DNA of 64,000 bases from Conchocele bisecta. Taxonomy: Eukaryota; Mollusca; Bivalvia; Lucinida; Thyasiridae. The notes beneath the pieces are model-generated. The model made no database searches and was not told the DNA's origin. It saw nothing but the letters and a program-made list of their open reading frames with translations. Positions within the stretch are counted from its first letter, which is position 1, and every line of letters begins with the position of its first letter. The position numbers were made by a program, and so were the translations under genes. Positions 39,750 through 51,374 of the stretch are shown piece by piece. The stretch is taken from assembly GCA_029237695.1 (NCBI GenBank), contig CM055278.1:78141817-78205816 (forward strand), given 5' to 3'.

Positions 39750-39960
39750 CGTAAAGATTCTAATAGACGCCCGGGCGTCTATTAGAATCACCACTGGCCA
39801 TGACGTCCTGGGTGGGTGTTGAATAGAGGCAGGTGTTATTCAGCAAAGGGAAAATGATAAAAAATATCTGATTTCTACTATCTGAACAAAAACATAACAA
39901 AGGGACTTTACTCTCAAGTCTCAAACGTCTGACGGCATAAAGCCTAATTCTCGTGAAGTT
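39750..39960. repeat. Dispersed repeat (also at 16985-17260)
   Basis: TACCGTAAAGATTCTAATAG, GGCGTCTATTAGAATC and GTCCTGGGTGGGTGTT as in the 16985 copy. A small perfect palindrome GACGCCCGGGCGTC occurs only in this copy. Confidence 0.65.
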
Positions 39961-40134
39961 CATTCGAAAAGCAAGTTTCCTGTGTCAACACCATGGAGGG
40001 AGTCTCGTGTGAGCTGATTGTGTTGAGAAACTCATTCAAATTAGGGATTCCTTTAATTTCATTACACGTAGAATTTGGCAAACAAAAATACAATAAAAAA
40101 TAATACAGGTATGTACTTGTAATGCAAACATGTA

Positions 40135-41583
40135 CAGTCAAACCTGTGGCAACGACCACCTGGGAATAGCGACCACCTGTCCCCAATGGCCAGTTAAAAT
40201 CTGCCCGTCCAATTTTGTTCTTTATAAGACCTTGGAATAACGACCACCCCCAAACTGCGACCAGCAGCCAGCTATTTTCATTCCCACACAGCATTTTTGT
40301 ATGTGAACAGCGGCCATGTCATGTTTTTGTCTGCAAAGAAAAATAGCACCACAATCGCTATTTTCCTTTCATCACAATCTGGCCGCTATCATTTGAATTG
40401 TAACTGGTCGTATCCATTTTAGTCATCAATTACATTCGCATACATTGGTACAACGCTATTTTGAAAACATTTACTTTGCCCGATATGATCGGTGTCATTT
40501 TGGCAACATTAAACATTTTCCATGAAAAATATTGCGTAACACCATTAACGGTAATTCCCGATATGTATTCTGTGTCGTGTATTCCAATAGGCATAATGCA
40601 AGTCATAAAACTCCATCATTAGTTGGCAAACTGTGTTTACATGATGGTGATTCGTCTACAGTGACAAGACTAAGACTTCAAACACACCGCGCTTGTCAAG
40701 TACAGTTAACCCAAGGGAGACACCAAAAATGGTCGAACAATGGTCTTTTAACACAAAAAAACGGGGGAAAAAAATGGAAATCCGGGTACTGGTATGTCCG
40801 GTTATATGATTTAATATTCGGAATCAGGAAATCGCGAATATTAAACATTAACATAGAAATAAATGCATTAGAATACTACCGGTAATGTTTACTGTGCACT
40901 TTTCTGAATTATTCAGGCTTTATTTCATCAAAATTTATGAAAGAATTTGAATGTTATTATAAAATTGCCCAGCTGAAATCGCAAATAGGCATGAGTTAAT
41001 TCCTTTTAGTAATCACAACAGAGCGAATTTGAGCGTAAACTATGGTTTCTATAGTTCAACTATAGTTCAACTAAACAACCACGAACGCAGAGTGACATCA
41101 TACATCTACTATAGTTCGACTAGCCAAAAGACGCCTGTTCCTCCAGTTTCAAGATGGCGGTGAAAAGTTCTAGAGAGCAGGAAATTTACATGGAAATTCT
41201 CTACTAGACATGCGCAATGCATCTACTATAGTTCAACTATAGTAACAAATCCGAACTCGCTCTAAGGAAACAAGCAAATCAGAACGAGATTTCAGGTCAA
41301 TACTCATAAACAATGCAACATTCACACTTTGACAGTGACAGGGGATTTGTTTCCTTTGTTTGTCACACGCTTGAGGCTAATTTCACCTGGAGAAAGTGAC
41401 ATCCTGTCAATTAATGGTCGTTTAATACAAACGACCATACAAAATATTTGACCGTTGGTCGCGTTAAGCAAAAGTCGTTTAATACACTGTCATTATATAG
41501 GCCAAATGGTCAGTGGGAATTGAAAGTGGTGACATAAGACAAAAGTCGCTTAATACACGTGGTCGCTTGTGCAAGTTTGACTG
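40135..41583. mobile_element. 1449-bp Tc1/pogo-like MITE, TA target
   Basis: Left end CAGTCAAACCTGTGGCAACG after TA (40133-40134); right end GCAAGTTTGACTG before TA (41584-41585). The reversed right end CAGTCAAACTTGCACAAGCG matches the left. AACGACCACCTG/GTGGTCGC motifs repeat inward. A 117-codon frame (40532-40885) has no recognisable domain. A second small MITE (41021-41262) is nested inside. Confidence 0.8.
41021..41262. mobile_element. Nested MITE with GAGCGA termini
   Basis: GAGCGAATTTGAGCGTAAAC at the left mirrors CAAATCCGAACTCGCTC at the right, and both ends continue into CTATAGTTCAACTATAG. It lies inside the 40135-41583 element, so it is younger than that. Confidence 0.7.
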
Positions 41584-41585
41584 TA

Positions 41586-43145
41586 TTGCTGCGTGTAAAT
41601 TTCACACAGCGGGGCACAAGGCCATATCAAAGATCAATACACGCGGTTGCTGACGTCTGTCACGTAGTCGACACTAGACTGGTACCCTGTCGGATGCGCA
41701 GCCTAGCGAAACAATACTACCGGGAACCAGTACCTGTTTATGTGAATTGAGTCTCAATCTCCGACAAATTCTGGCTTATTGCATTAGCGACCAGACCAGG
41801 CAGTGGATTCGCTTAGTCTGCCCATGATTTACAATGCTCGCCAATCTCTAATTAAAAACAGCAGTAAATTGCCAATTCGTCATAGGCTGCTTAAATATTC
41901 GTGCTTGATCAGGATATTATACATTGGACAGAAAGCAAATAAGCCTGGTGTTCTCTGTCGATTTGGACACCTATCTCGCGTGGGTTACTCGACTTGACAC
42001 ATTCAATGAAATATTTTTGTTACAAAAACAAATCGTGTTTTCGCAGGCCGCGCCACATAGGCTATCGTTTTAATAAAGACTATATGACCGTTATGATACA
42101 CTGATGGTGTGAAATTGAGAATAAGAAAACAAAATACTAATGGTCATGCTATAAATTAAACGGCTTACATGTAATTACGACAAGCTATTAAATGGTGCAC
42201 CAAAGCAAGCCGCGGGATGTACTTATCATGAAAATAATTACTCCACTTTGTATGTAATTTCCAAAGCGAGGCTGGGTTCAAGAACATATCAAAATAAATT
42301 TAATTGACTATTTTTGCCATTTTCATGCAATTTTTATACGTATTATGTTTTACCGCTGGCGGGTGGGCGGCTGGGCGGCTGACAGAAAAAGTGCATAGTT
42401 TGTGTACACAACTCCTCCGAAACCATTCAGTTGATCGATCTGAAACTATACACACGTCTTCTACACATATTGAAGATGTGCAGCTTGGTGTTTTTATGCC
42501 AAAAATTCTTTTTTAACAAAAATATCACCTTTTTAACTTAGCCATTTTTTCTACATTATTGTATCCAATTCCCTATCATTTCTACTTTACACTCTGCTTT
42601 TCTATCTCTGCCTAAATTAGTATACATTTTTAGCACAACGAGATGAAGAAATAATGCTTTCAAATTATCATTAATGTTTCTTGCCTTGGTGACAGCTTTT
42701 GTGACTTGCGGCACTCTTGTTAATTGATAAAAAGCAGATCCACTCCACGATCGTGCAATAACTAATCGTCAGGTGGAAGTGTATACAGCCAAGACGTTTT
42801 CTATGCATGCATATGGATTACTATAGAATGCAAAATACATGGCCGACTTTGTTGTGAAACCGAGAAAATGTTTGACCCTTGGAACAACAACCACCTGTCA
42901 ACAACGGCCACTTTGGCCACTTCCCTTTGCCGGTCGTTGTTCACAGATTCGACTGTATTTTGCATTTTATTTCTGAGTCTGGTCGTCTCACCCGCAACCG
43001 GCTGGACGATCGGCGGCTATTGTGGTGAGCGGATAACTAACTCGGATCATTCCTTGGATCAGGTTTTCCGTGTATTAGCGGGGTCACACTGTATACATGT
43101 ATGTTAACTAAAATCAGAGTTGGCTAAATGTTCTGGAGACTGCTT
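41586..43145. other. Non-coding with old repeat fragments
   Basis: 42340-42719 resembles a decayed Helitron-like element (GCGGGTGGGCGGCTGGGCGG head, CACTCTTGTT end at 42713). 42865-42960 has ACAACAACCACCTGTCAAC...TTCGACTGTA, a fragment of a Tc1/pogo-like MITE end. Nothing coding. Confidence 0.5.
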
Positions 43146-43334
43146 TTACATGGTTGTCACTGGAGAAATGGGGCCTATGGGATGTGTGACCAATGCAGCG
43201 CCTGATCAAATAGCTCTCCTGTAGCCTGACAAACTGTGTAGATCTGATCATGTCAGATTGTGCAGATGCACAGGCTGATCTGGATCTACTCTGGTCGCAA
43301 AACTCATAAGCCCCATTTCTCCAGTCACAGTCAC
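43146..43334. repeat. Palindromic repeat with CTGGAGAAATGGGGC ends
   Basis: TCACTGGAGAAATGGGGCCT at the left and AGCCCCATTTCTCCAGTCAC at the right are inverted; TGATCAGATC-type words repeat inside. Single-arm copies occur near 21375, 35385, 39430 and 51230. A non-coding dispersed family. Confidence 0.75.
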
Positions 43335-43424
43335 ATATGAGAACAATGAATCTATGTATTACTACGCTGAATTAAATTTTGTTGCCTGGTGAAAAAAAAT
43401 TATTTTCAATATTTCCTGATAAAA

Positions 43425-43565
43425 ACCTGTTTTGGCAGTGCATGAGAATCGTCTCCACTGGAGACGATTCTCATGTGCTGTCAAAACGGGTTTTTTGTTA
43501 AGAATTAAGGCAAAAATGAAAAACAGCAGACGACAATTTTCGTCTCCCGCGTAGTGAAGTTTAAG
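43425..43565. repeat. MITE fragment with perfect inner palindrome
   Basis: GAGAATCGTCTCCACTGGAG continuing to ACGATTCTC is a perfect palindrome. The flanking AAAACAGCAGACGACAATTT is the right-end segment of the piggyBac-like MITE family. No terminal TTAA found. Confidence 0.6.
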
Positions 43566-43605
43566 ATACAAACATTTCTTTTAAATTAAATAAGTGTATA
43601 ATAAT

Positions 43606-43746
43606 TAATTGTGTACTTCCGTCCGTTCGTTCGTACGCACGTACGTATGTGCGTCCTGGTTAAAAAAAAATTGTTTTTTTTATAGTTTTTGGTATACTAT
43701 CAAAGCCTCGGTGGGCGCGACATGTGGGCAGCGGCCATCTCGTTTT
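43606..43746 (+). repeat. Helitron-like fragment
   Basis: TTCCGTCCGTTCGTTCGTAC, GTACGTATGTGCGTCC, then GCCTCGGTGGGCGCGACATG: head and tail words of the 38610-39296 element with almost all core deleted. Confidence 0.6.
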
Positions 43747-43963
43747 AACGAGACACGGTTATCACCCCTGATATCAAACTGGCAATTCGCATTTGATATA
43801 AAATGTATAATACTTTCAATTAACACGTCTGGTAATGGTAAATTAATGTTCATTTTGGCTGAAAAATTTTATATCTAAAGAATAAACAAATAAAGTAAGT
43901 ATGTCTCCCTATATTATTAACTGACATGTGGGACTCTATGTGTAATCGTCAGTTTGTGTTCAG

Positions 43964-44144
43964 ATTTCAAGACACGGTGAAGATCGTGCACTTTATTGGC
44001 GCGGTGAAGCCGTGGCACCACACGTACAACACGATGACCGGCACAGTGACCGTGCTGCCCGGCACCGGCCACAGCCAGACCTTCCTACAACTCTGGTGGA
44101 ACATCTTCATCGACCGCGTCCAGCCCACGCTCGACCCCTCATTG
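43964..44144 (+). CDS. Glycogenin exon (C-terminal part of catalytic domain)
   Basis: 181-bp exon after TGTGTTCAG. Its first base completes a Gln codon, and donor GTAGGT begins at 44145 in phase 0. The translation includes FQDTVKIVHFIGAVKPWHH, HSQTFLQLWWNIFIDR and ends VQPTLDPSL. HFIGAVKPW carries the His (CAC at 43989) and Lys matching human His212 and Lys218, which contact metal/UDP-glucose; LWWNIF is a conserved glycogenin segment. In known glycogenins a variable linker and a short C-terminal glycogen-synthase-binding motif follow; those exons are not identified here beyond the candidate at 61608. Confidence 0.94.
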
Positions 44145-44210
44145 GTAGGTGCCCCGCGCACTCACTCCTCGCTTTCTATTGTTCTGCCACGGATAAATAA
44201 TATTATACTA

Positions 44211-44549
44211 CAGAGCTCCAGATAAGATATGTATTTGGCGTATTTTACGCACTTATTTTAGAGGAGTATGCATTGATTATCAAAAGTGGGAGTACAAAAT
44301 ACTCACAGCAATGTGAAAATACGCATTGATTTTCAAATTGAGTAGTGAAAATACCGCAATAAAGTTAAAAATTTACAGTGTTTGCTTTTTGCAGCTCAAA
44401 TGAGTTAATTTTTAAATTTGTTTTATTTGTTATCATTTGTTCCCTATTTAATATTAAGTCAATAATGCATTTGTTAAAGTAAAATATGCATTGAATTTGA
44501 AATCTGGGTGTATAATACCTTTTAGATACAAAACTTATCTGGAGCTCTG
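44211..44549. mobile_element. MITE, subfamily B of the CAGAGCTCC family, perfect TSD
   Basis: CAGAGCTCCAGATAAG...CTTATCTGGAGCTCTG with ATACTA on both sides (44205-44210, 44550-44555). The interior differs from subfamily A (CATTGATTATCAAAAGTGGG, GTTATCATTTGTTCCCT) but the TIR is the same. It is the uninterrupted reference for the split copy at 50719-56053. It starts 66 bp after the exon donor. Confidence 0.92.
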
Positions 44550-44589
44550 ATACTAGGCTTGTATGATGATAACTGCTTTGCATTATGCG

Positions 44590-44860
44590 TGGCAGTCAAA
44601 CATTAACCCTGTTGTCACCCCTAAGTAACTGTAATGGATTTTGATATGGCAAGTTTCCGGCCAATCCAATCATCACAAAAGGATTTTCAGACTAGTCCAT
44701 TTGTGAAATCTGGGTGTATTTGCTCTCAAAAATATGAAAATGACTTGCTAAAAGTGCAGATTCTGATGAGACGGCTTGTCACGAGAGTGACGAGCCGGCT
44801 CATCTGGATCTACACTATTTGCCAATACCACTATACAGGCCTGTGGTGTTGAAAGGGTTA
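44590..44860 (+). repeat. Dispersed repeat, empty-site copy
   Basis: Shares CTAAGTAACTG/CTAAGTCACTG, GATTTTGATATG, TTTCAGACT and CATCTGGATCTACACTATTT with 56858-57240. Here GCCAATACCACTATACAGG is uninterrupted, while the other copy has a 250-bp MITE at that TA. Confidence 0.8.
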
Positions 44861-45284
44861 CCCGTTAGCGATATCATTCTTTGTTCTGCCACAGGCTAAA
44901 ACCAGACATGGTGAGGGTATGGGATCATGTAGTCTATTGTTTTGTCTGCAGTAATGGCGGCACCCATGAGGTCTCTGGTAAATATTATTATGCCACCGCA
45001 ACAATAGTTGTCGGCACAGGTGGATTTAACACGTAATTTATGCTTCCACAGCCCACAAAAATGTGTGACATTTATTCGGACATACAATTATCGCCTTGTC
45101 TGTGGTAGCTAATGTGTCCGTAACTAACGAAATGCTAAAAGCAGATGCTTGATGTGAATATATTTGAAGAACTAAGACATTTATCGATACCAGAGAAAAA
45201 TGGGTGGGTGGGGTAACGTTTTTCAAATGAGCTAAGTATTGAGTCCTAGGTCCGAGTCTTCCACCTATGGTTGTCGGTGGCATA

Positions 45285-46120
45285 TAGTGTCGGTCCGTCC
45301 GTCCGTCCGTCCGTCCATCCGGGCACACATTAGGGTACTTATGTGGCTAGCCCCACAGGGTTATGGACTTGGTAAAGGATAGGGTTGGTTACAATTAGCC
45401 ACCTAAAAAATCCTTTTATGTGGCTAAAAATCGTTTTATGTGGCTAATATTTAACATGTGATAAGCCACATAAGTATAGTAATGTAAGAACGTCCGTCCG
45501 TCCGTCCGTCCGTCCGGGCCAACATCAGGGGTTTAGGAGCTTAGGGTAAGGGTTAGTACCTTTGATCTCTTTGATATTGTCGGTGCCTCATAAATTTAGG
45601 AGCTAACTCTTTGATATTTAGGAGCTAACCCTTTGATCTTTTATATAGCGGTGCCTCATAACTCCCAAATGTTTGAACGTCCGTCCGTCCGTCTGTCCGT
45701 CCGTCCGTCCGTCCGTCCGTCCGTCCGTCCGGGCACACATTAGGGTACTTATGGGGTAGGGGGCGTGGCCTAAGACAATAGAAGACAATGGAACTTATTC
45801 CGTACCCCGTAAGCCTATTGTGTCTTACGGGGTATTTCCTTTGATCTTTTATATAGCAAGTACCCCCTAAGGTCCGAAATGTAAGTTCGTACGTCCGTCC
45901 GTCCGTCCGTCCGTCCGTCCGGGCACACATTAGGGTACTTATGTGGCTAGCCCCACAGGGTTATGGACTTAGTAAAGGATAGGGTTGGTTACAATTAGCC
46001 ACCTAAAAAATCCTTTTATGTGGCTAAAAATCGTTTTATGTGGCTAATATTTAATATGTGATAAGCCACATAAGTATAGTACTGTAAGAACGTCCGTCCG
46101 TCCGTCCGTCCGTCCGTAGT
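45285..46120 (+). repeat. (GTCC)n clusters with duplicated 175-bp spacers
   Basis: Five (GTCC)n runs, near 45294, 45490, 45680, 45893 and 46092. The spacers at 45317-45490 and 45916-46090 are almost identical (ATTAGGGTACTTATGTGGCT, AAAATCGTTTTATGTGGCTA), and CGGGCACACATTAGGGTACT follows three of the runs. This is the head/microsatellite part of Helitron-like elements repeated head to tail. Confidence 0.85.
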
Positions 46121-46379
46121 CTGTCAGTAGACAATTTTCCTTGTCCAGCGAACTACGTCTACAGTTTTTGGCCGATTCTCTTTATACTCGGTATACATCC
46201 CAACCATCAAGTGCAGGAGTGCTTAAAATAAAAGTTTCCTTGTCCCATCGATCCATCCGCAATTATGCCCCTTTTTTTACTCTGAAAATAATGTTTTCTC
46301 CAATCACTCACTCTGTGATTGCTGTTGTATTCATGAATGCTCAACAGCGGTGGCATTTTTTTTTACAAACTATTTTCGC

Positions 46380-46512
46380 CAATACCAAATTTTGCAGCAT
46401 TTCTTATGTAGTTAGTCTGAACATTCTGCAGAGAAGTTTTTAAAGATTTAAAGTTCTCTGCCGAATGTTCAGACTAACTACATAAGTAATGCTGCTAAAT
46501 TTTGTATTGGTG
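46380..46512. repeat. Palindrome, ~60-bp arms
   Basis: AATACCAAATTTTGCAGCAT and TTAGTCTGAACATTCTGCAG are mirrored by TTCTGCCGAATGTTCAGACT and GCTGCTAAATTTTGTATTGG. Short loop at ~46440. Potential long hairpin transcript. Confidence 0.8.
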
Positions 46513-46707
46513 GACTAGTAGTGTTAACGGCTGGAACATGGTCATCATTAAAAGGAAGAAATCGCAGTCGTATTGATGAAAAATAAGCTTTACCAGAGAC
46601 CTCATAGGTGCCGCCATTACTCCAGACAAAACAATAGAGCATGTGAACCCATACCCTGGTGGTGATGATGCAATCTTTGCAATTGTCTGTGGCAGAGAAT
46701 AACATCG

Positions 46708-47276
46708 TGGCTGCCTTCTAAATGTAATATCTTTTGAATCCATTGAAAGTCCTTATTTTCCAAACTAATTTCACGGAATTATTCTATAAATAAACTACGC
46801 AACTAGCAATGCATTGTAGCGATGTACAATTTTTCCAACAAAGTTTCAGCGCACCCTGTTTTAATTCATATAGCTTAACCCATTCCTTGCGGAATACACC
46901 TTATTTTTGTTATTTCTCAATGAAAGTATTTGTTGTGACCACTCATTTGAACTGTCTCGGCGAGACTGTTTAAATGGTGGTCGCGACATATACTTCTGAG
47001 CGCATAGAAGGAAAATATTTAGGATTTTCCGCAAACACAATGGCTTTACCTCAGCATGAAAAGAGTTAATAGCAACATGGTGCATACTACTTTTAGTTAA
47101 TAGTGCATTTTCCCAGCATGCAGCGCTATCTTGGTTTCTTGTAATTTTGATTATGCATTTACGTAATTAATTTAGCTTGCTGCTAACATTTACATTAGCG
47201 CTCAAAAATATTCTAAACATGGTTCCTCTGGAATTATTTTGGGTAGTTGACAAGTCTGTGTCTTGCCAATATTGAT
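46708..47276. other. Non-coding
   Basis: No gene or repeat recognised; a GTGACCACTCATTTGAACTG word near 46935 recurs near 57570. Confidence 0.4.
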
Positions 47277-47280
47277 TTAA

Positions 47281-47452
47281 CCCTTAGAAAGCAGGAACCA
47301 AAATTTTTGTCTGCTGTTGTTTCATATTTTGTCTTCTTTCTCAATAAAAACATGGTTTGACATCTAAAGTACTGTTAAAGCATGCTTTTGATGAGTAAAA
47401 TGGCTAATAAACATAAACAGCAGAAAACAAATTTAATTCAGCATTTTCATGG
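47281..47452. mobile_element. piggyBac-like MITE
   Basis: TTAA (47277-47280) then CCCTTAGAAAGCAGG at the left; CATGG then TTAA (47453-47456) at the right. GTCTGCTGTTGTTTC and AAACAGCAGAAAACAA mark the inner ends. The right terminus is slightly decayed. Confidence 0.7.
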
Positions 47453-47746
47453 TTAAAAAATGGTAATGGGCGTCTCTGGTATTACCGCCCTCGTCACATC
47501 ACCATTTCTTGTTGATATTTACTTTTAAAAGAATGCTATATTTTCCATAAATGCCGTAATAAATTGGAGCTAGTTGAACTTGGTATCTAGGTTAGCGCTG
47601 CTGGCAGTCGCAGTAGCAATGTGGCTACTAACATTTCAGAATTTTTTTAATAAGTACATGTTACAAGTCACGGCCGTAGACACCACGCCGAAGTAAGGTA
47701 TGAGCGGTCAATTTTGTACATCTTTTATGTATTTCATGAATATTTT

Positions 47747-48942
47747 TAGCTCACCTGAGCGAAGCTCATGTGAGCTATTGTTACCGCAATGTGTCCGTCG
47801 TCCGTCTCCGTCGTCCGTCGTCGTCCGTGAACATTTTCAAACGTCTTCTCCTCACGTCTTCTCCTCAGTAACCATTGGGCCTATAGTCACCAAACTCATG
47901 GTCATGGTCCTTAGGTAGGGGGATTGCAAAATTGTTAAAATGACATCATTACGTAATACAAGATGGCCGCCATCTAAAAATAACAAACAAATTCTTCAAA
48001 AATCTTCTTCTCAACAACCGCCAACCGGATTTCGACAAAACTTGGTAGGAATGATCGATGTACAATGCTCTTTCAAATTTGTTAAAATGGTGACCCCGAG
48101 GTCGAAAATAGGCGTGGCCTGTGGGGTCAAATTGGGGTCAAATTTTATTTTTGACCGAATATGGTCATGTCATATATCAAATTGAAGGTATCAATGAGGC
48201 GATCACTCTGGTGTCATAATCGGATGGATGGCTATGTCATCCAAGATGGCCGCCGAAATGTCAAAAGGTCGTTCTTTTATTAGAGATTTAAAAATTCTTC
48301 TTCACATGAACCACTTGGCCCATGGTAGCCAAACTTAAAAGTTATGGTCCATGGGTGAAGCCTTTTCAGATTTGTTAAAATGGAAGTCATCGCTAATCCA
48401 AGATGGCCGCCGTCTAAAAATAGCATAAATTCTTAAAAAATATTTTTCATGAACCGCTGGCCGGATTTCGACTAAACTTGGTAGGAATGATCGATTTACA
48501 ATTCTCTTTCAAATTTGTTAAAATGGTGACCCCACGCTCAAAAACGGGCGTGGCCTTTTGGGGTCAAATTTTATTTTTGACCGAATATGCTCATGTCATA
48601 TATCAAATTGAAGGTATCGATGAGGCGATTGCTCTGGTGCAATATTTGTCGGAATCGGATGAATATGTCATCCATGATGGCCACCAAAAGGTCCATTTAT
48701 TCGAGATTTTGAACGTCATTTTCTCAGGAACCACATGGCCGATGCTGGCCAAACTTTATAGGAAATTAAGATCCTTGGGTGAAGCATTTTCAGATTTGGT
48801 AAAATGAGAGTCATCGCTTAATCCAAGATGACCGCCATCTAAAAACAGCACAATTTTTTTAAAACACATGAACTCAATGTCACATTCTCCTCTGGTGTTC
48901 ATGGAGTCAGGTGAGCGAATTAGGGCCATCATGGCCCTCTTG
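47747..48942 (+). mobile_element. Helitron-like element with ~435-bp repeats
   Basis: Begins AGCTCACCTGAGCGAAGCTC followed by a hairpin partner and (GTCC/GTC)n. It then has units marked by AAGATGGCCGCC near 47962, 48402 and 48828 (period ~430-440), each with GGCCGGATTTCGAC, TTGGTAGGAATGATCGAT and AAATGGTGACCCC. It ends CAGGTGAGCGA, hairpin AGGGCCATCATGGCCCT (48922-48938) and CTTG-TT. A lone weak frame (48478-48807) is repeat-derived. Confidence 0.75.
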
Positions 48943-49210
48943 TTTTTATATTAAATCAAAATTAGTGAAATACGACGACGATTCAAGGGATGTAATACCA
49001 GGGCTGCGCCCGTAGTTTCTCAACACTTTTATACCAATTTTCTACATCATTCACAGAATATTTTGTGATTCTTTGACATAATGCGTCGGCTATATATAAT
49101 GCAGACTGAATTGTGATCCTGATCAAACTACACAGATGCACAGACAATCTGGATCTTCACTGGTCTTAGCGACGGTAGGGGCAGGTTGTCAGATGGCTTA
49201 CGGTACATAC

Positions 49211-49353
49211 TATAGGAATGAATGGCCTTTTTGTGGAATTTATCGGGGTATAAACTTGGAAAAGTCGCCGGAAGGCCTCGTCCAGTATTCCCGCGACTTT
49301 TCCAAGTTTATATCCCCGATAAATTCCACAAAAAGGCCATTCATTCCTTATAA
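49211..49353. repeat. Near-perfect hairpin, ~58-bp stem
   Basis: TATAGGAATGAATGGCCTTT onward is repeated inverted at AAAGGCCATTCATTCCTTATA. Through CGGGGTATAAACTTGGAAAA only one or two bases differ. Loop ~49271-49292. A TATAGG/CCTTATA boundary suggests a recently inserted small MITE. Confidence 0.85.
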
Positions 49354-49580
49354 TTCCAGCATTTGAATTAAATTCATCAAGAAAATGTGTTTATTTTCCG
49401 TTTTCTTAAGAATTATTTTAACTGCGCCTGACGGTTACGGAAAGTACTTCGGCGTGGGAGTTTACTGGGATATAAATTTTGGACAGAGACTTGCTATGGA
49501 CCAATCAAATGTTAGGGAATTGTGTAAATATTTTTGTGCTGGAATTATGAATGTTTGAATGGCTGTCTCGGATTTGTACC

Positions 49581-49791
49581 GTATATACCACAGGTGGAAG
49601 ACTCGGACCTATGACACCAAAAAAAATGCCTATTAAAAAAATCCCATTACCCCACCCACTTGGTCTCGTACAGTACCATCTTCTATTATAGAAAGTTGAT
49701 AAACAATATGGCTATTATAGAAAGAGCCCTCTCTTTTCCGACTCGCACAAACACAATAAACATCTCTGAGTCTTCCACCTGTGGTATATAC
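49581..49791. mobile_element. 211-bp MITE with GTATATACCACAGGTGG ends
   Basis: GTATATACCACAGGTGGAAG at the left and CTTCCACCTGTGGTATATAC at the right are exact inverted copies, continuing as GACTC/GAGT. Non-coding. The end word GAGTCTTCCACCTATGG is also found near 45255. Confidence 0.85.
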
Positions 49792-50718
49792 ATGACGACG
49801 TAAAATGCATAAGAATCAATATAACATGAATTGAGAAAAATAGACAAGATTATTTACCAGAAGTCAGATCAGGATCTACTATGGTATACACATGTGACGC
49901 ACAGTCTCCGCGAAAGTCTGTCGGACATGTCCGTTAAAAGTGCTGCCGGTCTGACGGTAAACCGGAAGTGTTCAATGAAATCACCTTCCTGTGGTGCGCT
50001 TCTGGTGCTAGCTAGCTTTTCTTATAGGACTGACATACTTAAAAAGCTAAAAAGCTCTTAAATATCACACGAAATTTTATTTTTTATAAAAAAATTTGGT
50101 CTGGTAAATTTTTGTCCGGTCTGGTAAAAATTTCAAGTTTACCAGCCCGAATGTCCTGTAACATTTTGGCAGTTTTGCGGAGGCTGGATGCATGCCAATA
50201 CCGGAATATGATTTATATGTATGGTAGCAGACTAGCAGGCACACAATATAACTGGTTCATGCTTATATCCAGTGCTATATGTATCCCCAGGCTGGAATAG
50301 GCTCCACCGCTTTATCTTCTTTCTTCCTTCTCTCTATCGCTGCTCCGTAGAGAAGGAAATGGCATACACTTCCTACCGTAGTTGTGACGTGCGCTCCGTC
50401 AACATATCACACTTATGCATTCCAACCGAACTCAAACGCGGCCGTGGTCGCAAGTCAGACGGAAGCTCCGTGGTGGTGGAGCAACGTTTGGGGTGCGCCC
50501 GTCCATTGTTGTAAGACTGTGATGCTAGCATTTTCGCACTGTTGGAAAACGTGTAATACGGCTGTCGAGAAGGTATATTAACTGTAGTGCGCATTCATCG
50601 TCCGTTATTATTATTTACTTCACGTCAGTCATTGTTCACGCCACTCGGCAATACCCGGTATCCATTTAAGAAACCATGGTCTGTTGCGTTGACTGTAGTA
50701 TGAAAAACATTTGGTCTG
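49792..50718. other. Non-coding
   Basis: Overlapping frames around 50270-50594 on both strands have no recognisable domain or splice context. No repeat boundary placed. Confidence 0.4.
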
Positions 50719-51374
50719 CAGAGCTCCAGATAAGGCGTTTTTTTACACACTTATTTTAGCAGAATACGCATTGATTATGAAAAGTGGGAGTATAAAATAC
50801 TAGCACCAATGTGAAAATACGCGTTGATTTTCAAATTGAGTACACTGCAGCTCCATTATAACGCGGTCGCGTATAGCGCGATCTCCATTATAACGCGGGT
50901 CTCTCGTGGATCCCAATTTTTTTTTTAAAAATCGAGAAAAAACAAAAATTAATTTTTAAAAATCGTCGGACGTCGTAGTCATCGTGTAATTAGTTGATTC
51001 GTGATTTCTGTAAGTTTATTCAAACAACGAAGTTCAAAGTCCATGAAAGGATTATTATTAGTATGTTAGCAAATGTAATACCATTAATCAGTAATCATGT
51101 TAATAGGCATATTTAGTAATCAATTCAATTACCTTAATCCCAATTGACATGTATTCGCGAAGTAATGGTCGTATCAAAGGAGCATGCCGACCAATGTAAC
51201 GCCTGATCAGAAGCTACACTGGTCACAAATCCCATGAGCACCATTTCTCCAGTCACGTAAATGTACCGCTTTTTGTCACCAAGTAATGTCAATGTATCTG
51301 TGTTAACACATAATTGTCGCTAATAAATGGTTGCGTGTTCGATCGCCTTTCTTTTTATTTACTCTCAGGTGTAA

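Larger units (their letters stand above)
38543..43963 (+). other. Glycogenin intron (5421 bp)
   Basis: GTGAGT at 38543 to TGTTCAG at 43963. It holds a Helitron-like element (38610-39296), a dispersed repeat (39750-39960), a 1449-bp Tc1/pogo-like MITE (40135-41583), old fragments to 42860, a palindromic repeat (43146-43334) and a MITE palindrome (43425-43565). Confidence 0.85.
44869..46707. mobile_element. Inverted-repeat-bounded element filled with (GTCC)n elements
   Basis: Left arm 44869-~45000 (GATATCATTCTTTG, GGGTATGGGATCATG, CTATTGTTTTGTCTG, AATGGCGGCACC) and right arm ~46575-46707 (GGTGCCGCCATTACTCCAGA, CAAAACAATAGAGCATGTGA, CAGAGAATAACATC) are inverted. The inner ~1.5 kb is (GTCC)n-linked repeats and a hairpin. 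Related TGGGATCACGTGGTCTATTG arms occur at 51420-51540 and 52090-52200. Confidence 0.65.

Noticed and set aside
40532..40885. 117-codon frame inside the 1449-bp MITE as a transposase
   Set aside because: No DDE or DNA-binding motif recognised and far too short for a Tc1/pogo transposase.
48478..48807. 109-codon frame as a gene
   Set aside because: Falls within ~435-bp repeats of a Helitron-like element; the homologous unit is interrupted by stops.
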